Part shown: in pieces, positions 45,006 to 48,016 of the stretch
How positions within the stretch are numbered: position 1 is the stretch's first letter
Layout of the letters: every line of letters begins with the position of its first letter
NCBI GenBank assembly: GCA_015222805.1
Contig: JADFVZ010000066.1
Span: 1-48,016, forward strand
From: Pseudomonadota bacterium
Lineage (GTDB): Bacteria > Pseudomonadota > Gammaproteobacteria > Xanthomonadales > SZUA-36
DNA: 48,016 nt
Direction of reading: 5' to 3'
Translations under genes and position numbers: made by a program
Notes under the pieces: model-generated
The model's input: the letters and a program-made list of their open reading frames with translations, nothing else
Database searches by the model: none
Told to the model about the DNA's origin: nothing

Positions 45006-45223
45006 TAACCAAACTCATATTCCGAAACTTGATCACTTTTCATTTCTTCTAAGCTAATCAATGTAGCACTTACAAATGCAAGTGGTAAGTCGGGATTTTC
45101 CTCCGCAATTTTACCAATAGAAGCCCAATGTTCTATTTGCTTTGGTGGGCTTCTATGGTTCACTAAAGCATATCTTTGAGCATCATCGATAAGCTGATCT
45201 GATAATTTAATAGCTTTTGACAT
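45005..45223 (-). CDS. ParD-like antitoxin
   Basis: The 72-residue protein begins MSKAIKLSDQLIDDAQRYALVNHRSPPKQIEHWASIGKIAEENPDL. This matches the ParD-like antitoxin family, whose members have the 'R-S-x-x-x-Q-I-E-H-W-A-x-I-G-[KR]' block. It is a ribbon-helix-helix-type DNA-binding protein that would neutralise the toxin and repress the operon. The ATG at 45223 is used; it has AAGGA nine bases upstream, while a TTG two codons earlier is less likely. The toxin gene follows immediately. Confidence 0.82.
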   Translation of the reverse strand: MSKAIKLSDQLIDDAQRYALVNHRSPPKQIEHWASIGKIAEENPDLPLAFVSATLISLEEMKSDQVSEYEFG

Positions 45224-45296
45224 AATCAAGGTTCCTTTTTAATTAGAAGGTTTCATATTAACTCTAAAGGTTTTAGTTTGCAACCTTAGCTTAGCC

Positions 45297-45497
45297 CATC
45301 ATCCACCTGAAGATGTGGGTGGCATATCCGGTTACTTTGAATTCTGCATTGCACTGAAGGACCCGCACCACCAGGAGCATGAAAGCTATATGCAATGGTC
45401 CGGTGGAGAATTCGACAGTGAAAACTTTGAAACCAATGCCGTAAACTGGGACTTAATGAAATACTTCAACTGGTCTCGAGACAGGTATCAGAACTAG
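45297..45497 (+). pseudogene. C-terminal remnant of a pRiA4b ORF-3-like protein
   Basis: The frame reads HHPPEDVGGISGYFEFCIALKDPHH, then MQWSGGEFDSENFETNAVNWDL. This is the conserved C-terminal block of plasmid pRiA4b ORF-3 family proteins ('PPED-x-GG-x-x-G-Y...L-x-D-x-x-H-x-E-H...GG-x-F-D-x-x-x-F'). The intact family is about 170-200 residues or more; only about 66 codons remain. No upstream in-frame Met or ribosome site is present; the frame simply runs back into the flank. It is a decayed fragment. Confidence 0.7.
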
Positions 45498-45508
45498 GGT
45501 GGAATTGA

Positions 45509-45850
45509 ATGAAACAGAATAAAAATAAAAATATACAGAAGTCGCGGGGAAACGAGACACCTAAGACATCTATTGTCCGTTCATCGGCAGCGGAATATCT
45601 GACCTTTGTCGCGGCAAGTGGTATGGGAGGTGTCGAGGCTGTTTATGTGGATGAAAATATCTGGTTGAGTCAGAAAATGATGGGCGTTCTTTATGATGTT
45701 GAAACGCAAACCATCAACTATCACCTGAAAAAAGTGTTTGCTGATAGTGAACTGGAAGAACATTCAGTTATTCGAAAATTTCGAATTACTGCCGTAGACG
45801 GTAAAAATATTTTGAAGAGCAGTTATAGCGCATTCGGGAAGTCAGACTGA
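45509..45850 (+). pseudogene. Truncated RhuM-family (virulence RhuM) gene
   Basis: The 113-residue frame covers only the N-terminal third of RhuM-type proteins (usually about 330 residues). The family pattern is clear: VDENIWLSQKMMGVLYDVETQTINYHLKKVFADSELEEHSVIRKFRITAVDGKN. After that the homologous 'Y-x-x-x-Y-N-L-D-x-I-I-A-V-G-Y-R' continuation is missing, and the frame ends ILKSSYSAFGKSD. A GGTGGA precedes the ATG, so a short product could still be made. The deletion of the 3' part suggests island decay. RhuM functions are unknown. Confidence 0.75.
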
Positions 45851-46104
45851 GCGAAGGCATTGAAGTTCATCAACTAGACCAAGCATATGGCGCTTTCGGC
45901 TGCCTGTTCTGCCTATTGCAACAACATGTCATCGACATGTTATTTTAATTAATAGTCTAAGTTAAAATAAAGAATTTCTTAATTCAATAAATGAAATAAG
46001 GCTTTTTCGGGTGCTGTCTTGGCTCTTGCTGCCTATTGCTCGCTAACCTGTACATTGCGCTTATTATTACCTATTGGCCTATTACTTTATTGCGCACAGC
46101 ACCG
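45851..46104. other. Noncoding gap with hairpin between RhuM fragment and toxin-antitoxin operon
   Basis: A perfect inverted repeat AACATGTC-ATC-GACATGTT lies at 45923-45941 and is followed by an AT-rich run (TATTTTAATT), so it may act as a terminator for the RhuM fragment. Short GCCTATTG words recur near 45911, 46030 and 46068. I see no gene. Confidence 0.5.
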
Positions 46105-46154
46105 TTGTGTATACTTAACAGCTACACTATAATGTATATCTATTAACTATACAT
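46105..46154 (+). promoter_or_regulatory. Promoter and operator of the DUF1778/GNAT operon
   Basis: A -35-like TTGTGT (46105-46110) and a -10 TATAAT (46128-46133) are 17 bp apart. The inverted repeat ATGTATA-N9-TATACAT (46132-46138 with 46148-46154) overlaps the -10 box. A further TGTATAC lies at 46108-46114 in the spacer region. This layout fits autorepression by the ribbon-helix-helix antitoxin. Confidence 0.7.
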
Positions 46155-46168
46155 GGAAATTAATCACT

Positions 46169-46432
46169 ATGGCTAAATCCGCCGCCATCAATATGCGTGT
46201 TGAACCCAGTCAACATTCCCTACTTACTAAAGCAGCTCAAGTGTTAAATAAGGATAGAAGCGTTTTTATTCTGGATGTTGCCTGCCGGGAAGCCGAGAAT
46301 GTGTTGCTAGACCAGCGCTTTTTCCAGCTGGATGAAAATGCATTTTCAGCTTTTGACTCTGCCCTTGAAGCTTCTATACCTGACAATACCAAATTAAAAT
46401 CTCTGCTTGCTAAGCCTTCACCATGGGAATAA
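46169..46432 (+). CDS. DUF1778 (TacA-like) antitoxin
   Basis: The 87-residue protein has an N-terminal ribbon-helix-helix (SAAINMRVEPSQHSLLTKAAQVL, then DRSVFILDVACREAENVLLDQ) and a C-terminal toxin-binding tail ending LLAKPSPWE, where the P-W pair is typical of DUF1778 antitoxins. It should neutralise the acetyltransferase toxin and repress the operon at the upstream operator. It overlaps the toxin gene by 10 bp. Confidence 0.9.
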   Translation: MAKSAAINMRVEPSQHSLLTKAAQVLNKDRSVFILDVACREAENVLLDQRFFQLDENAFSAFDSALEASIPDNTKLKSLLAKPSPWE

Positions 46433-46917
46433 GCACGCACCCGGTTGTCTTAAATGAAAATCATAGTGTGTCTAAATTTGACTGTGGCAATGATACCCTT
46501 AATGACTGGCTTAAAAAGCGCGCCCTGAAAAACCAGAAGAATGGTGCTAGCCGCACATTTGTCATCTGTCAGAAAAGTCTGGTGATTGGTTACTATGCAC
46601 TCGCCAGTGGCAGTATTGAGCGAGTGGCATCCCCGAAATCTGTTGCCCGTAATATGCCGGAACCCATTCCAGTAATGATATTGGGTCGGCTAGCTGTTGA
46701 TACACACATGCAGGGGCAAAAATTAGGCTCGGCATTATTGAAGAATGCCCTGCTGCGCACACTTTCTGTATCAAAAAATGTGGCTATTCGTGCGGTATTG
46801 GTACATGCCATTTCTGTAGATGCCAGGCGTTTTTATTTGAGCTATGGATTCCAGGTCTCGCCTATTGACCCAATGACCTTGATGCTTCCTATCCGACACA
46901 TTGAAAATCTTTTGTAA
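46423..46917 (+). CDS. GNAT-family toxin (TacT-like acetyltransferase)
   Basis: The 164-residue GNAT protein is of the type paired with DUF1778 antitoxins. Members of this group acetylate charged tRNA and block translation. It opens with FDCGNDTLNDWLKKRALKNQ, a typical start for the group. The acetyl-CoA loop is GRLAVDTHMQGQKLGSALL with Q-G-Q-K-L-G at about 97-102. The likely catalytic Tyr is in FYLSYGF near 141-147. All motifs are intact, so the pair should be active. Confidence 0.9.
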   Translation: MGISTHPVVLNENHSVSKFDCGNDTLNDWLKKRALKNQKNGASRTFVICQKSLVIGYYALASGSIERVASPKSVARNMPEPIPVMILGRLAVDTHMQGQKLGSALLKNALLRTLSVSKNVAIRAVLVHAISVDARRFYLSYGFQVSPIDPMTLMLPIRHIENLL

Positions 46918-47241
46918 CACAAAAAGAAATACCCTGATGGTCAAAGGAGCAATACGGGACACACACCTCATAGCATTTTTCAATGAAAACAAGCCCTTAA
47001 TCAAGGGATTGTTGGTCTGAATTGGGCTCGCTAAGGCACGATTTTAGCCCTAAAAATCCAGGCAGAATCACCATTTTGATTTATCGACTACACTCCGATG
47101 AATATCGTTTTCAACAAAAAAAAGGAGCAAATGATTTATTGTATCGAGTGCGGGGCCGCTGAATTCGAGGTCCTCGATCATATCCCCACCGATATCTCAG
47201 GCCTGGTAGTGATAGAACAGAAAACTGTTCAGCCGATCCCG
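46918..47241. other. Gap before the antiporter gene, with an orphan start
   Basis: No gene is certain in these 324 bp. A strong AAAGGAG lies 3 bases before an ATG at 47131. That frame reads MIYCIECGAAEFEVLDHIP and continues in antisense into the antiporter gene to 47475, so it is probably a remnant or chance frame. A weak hairpin CCCTT/AAGGG lies near 46996-47009. Confidence 0.4.
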
Positions 47242-48016
47242 CTAGGCATCCCGTTGTTCCCTCCTGCCAATCCATTTGGCCAGCGGGTTTGCGGACATAC
47301 CATGCACAACCAGGCTCAGGAACACCGTACAGGTAACAACCAGTGCCAGGAATTCCGCCCCCGGCACTTCAGCGTTGATGACGATGATGGCAAATACAAT
47401 GCTGGCCAGCCCACGTGGTCCAAACCAGCCCAGGAAAAGTTTACTGGGCACACTTTCTCCGGTACCCATGAGTGACAGGAATATGGGCACGACACGGATC
47501 ACAGTGAGACTGAGCAACGCGTATAGTACGACCTGCCAGTTAAACAAATTGAATGCATGGCCAATGACCATAGCCCCGAATAGCATCCACGTCATCAGTG
47601 CCAGTGTTTCCCCGACACCCTCGGCTGCCAGTACCAACTTGTGGGTAGCATCTTTGGCCATGCGACCGAACAGCATGCCACCGGTAAAGGCAGCAATGTA
47701 GCCGCTACCGTGCAGGCTTTGTGCAAGTGCAAACGAAGCAAAGGCGAGACCCACAACAGTGACCTGCATCCAGACTTCGGTCACCCACCCCTTTTTCCAG
47801 CACCAGCGCGCCAAGGCCACACCCAGCGCTGCCAGGCCCAGCCCTACAGCAATGCCAATTCCGATTTCCTGAGCAACCAGGGCCAGGGCGGAAGTTGAGC
47901 CGTCACCGTGCCCTCCGCTACCGGCCAGTGCAACGAAAAACAAAACAATAGGTACGCAAATGCCGTCGTTCAGTCCACTCTCAACATTCAGGCCTTCACG
48001 CAAGCGCGCTGGCACA
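47242..48016 (-). CDS. CPA1-family Na+/H+ antiporter, C-terminal part
   Basis: The gene runs off the right edge, so only about 257 C-terminal residues are seen. The fragment begins LREGLNVESGLNDGICVPIV, the conserved CPA1/NhaP-type motif with the N-D pair that binds the cation. About seven further membrane helices follow, with LHGSGYIAAFTGGMLFG and the late motif FLGWFGPRGLASIVFAIIV that is conserved in the NhaP/NHE group. The protein probably exports Na+ or K+ in exchange for H+. A GTG near the window edge is internal, not the start. Confidence 0.9.
   Translation of the reverse strand, partial: VPARLREGLNVESGLNDGICVPIVLFFVALAGSGGHGDGSTSALALVAQEIGIGIAVGLGLAALGVALARWCWKKGWVTEVWMQVTVVGLAFASFALAQSLHGSGYIAAFTGGMLFGRMAKDATHKLVLAAEGVGETLALMTWMLFGAMVIGHAFNLFNWQVVLYALLSLTVIRVVPIFLSLMGTGESVPSKLFLGWFGPRGLASIVFAIIVINAEVPGAEFLALVVTCTVFLSLVVHGMSANPLAKWIGRREQRDA

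Noticed and set aside
45880-46100. Possible integron attC site
   Set aside because: The hairpin at 45923-45941 and the GCCTATTG words lack the RYYYAAC/GTTRRRY core sites, and no integrase is present.

Overview
The window is about 48 kb of a gammaproteobacterial chromosome with moderate GC. The evidence is conserved gene order as well as single genes: mfd next to a csiV-like gene, then lysS-prfB-recJ-rpfE-greA-carB-carA, dapB-dnaJ, dnaK-grpE divergent from recN, fur divergent from bamE, and rnfH-ratA divergent from smpB followed by ssrA. The lysS/prfB/recJ/rpfE/greA order resembles the area around the rpf cluster of Xanthomonas, and Fur is of the Pseudomonas type. Two cation antiporters and a K+ channel fit a saline habitat, but no species can be named from the sequence alone.

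Layout. 1-17.7 kb, mostly plus strand: a BamE-like periplasmic protein, a TraB-family membrane protein, dusB, a DUF349 protein, an NhaC-type antiporter, mfd, a csiV-like gene with an in-frame 15-bp tandem repeat, a small unknown gene, an M16 metalloprotease, a hotdog thioesterase, a small membrane protein and a two-RCK K+ channel. 17.8-28.2 kb, minus strand: lysS, prfB (with its programmed +1 frameshift), recJ, an rpfE-like gene, greA, carB and carA. 28.5-29.8 kb: a secreted protein and a C-terminal cell-surface-domain fragment lie between carA and dapB, with a 10-G tract and an FNR-like site. 29.8-37.5 kb, minus strand: dapB and dnaJ, then an AT-rich island of two sulfotransferase-like genes and a predicted beta-propeller gene, then dnaK and grpE behind a clear sigma-32 promoter. 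37.6-43.1 kb: recN, fur, bamE, rnfH, ratA, smpB and an alpha/beta hydrolase.

The most unusual locus is ssrA (tmRNA) at 43268-43909. It is split in the T-loop by a compact 281-nt group I intron with a recognisable P1-P9 core of IA type. Joining the exons gives a 361-nt tmRNA with perfect T-arm and acceptor stems and the tag ANDDNYALAA. The intron contains no ORF. A single-motif LAGLIDADG homing endonuclease gene lies outside it, 65 bp beyond the mature 3' end of ssrA and past the likely terminator. This suggests an intron and a free-standing endonuclease that may move together.

44.4-47.2 kb is an accessory zone downstream of ssrA: a RelE/ParE-type toxin-antitoxin pair, a pRiA4b ORF-3 fragment, a truncated RhuM gene and a DUF1778/GNAT toxin-antitoxin pair with a visible operator. 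The window ends inside a CPA1-type Na+/H+ antiporter gene. Several families of intergenic hairpin repeats (2.7, 14.8, 15.5, 17.7 and 20.5 kb) are scattered through the core part.
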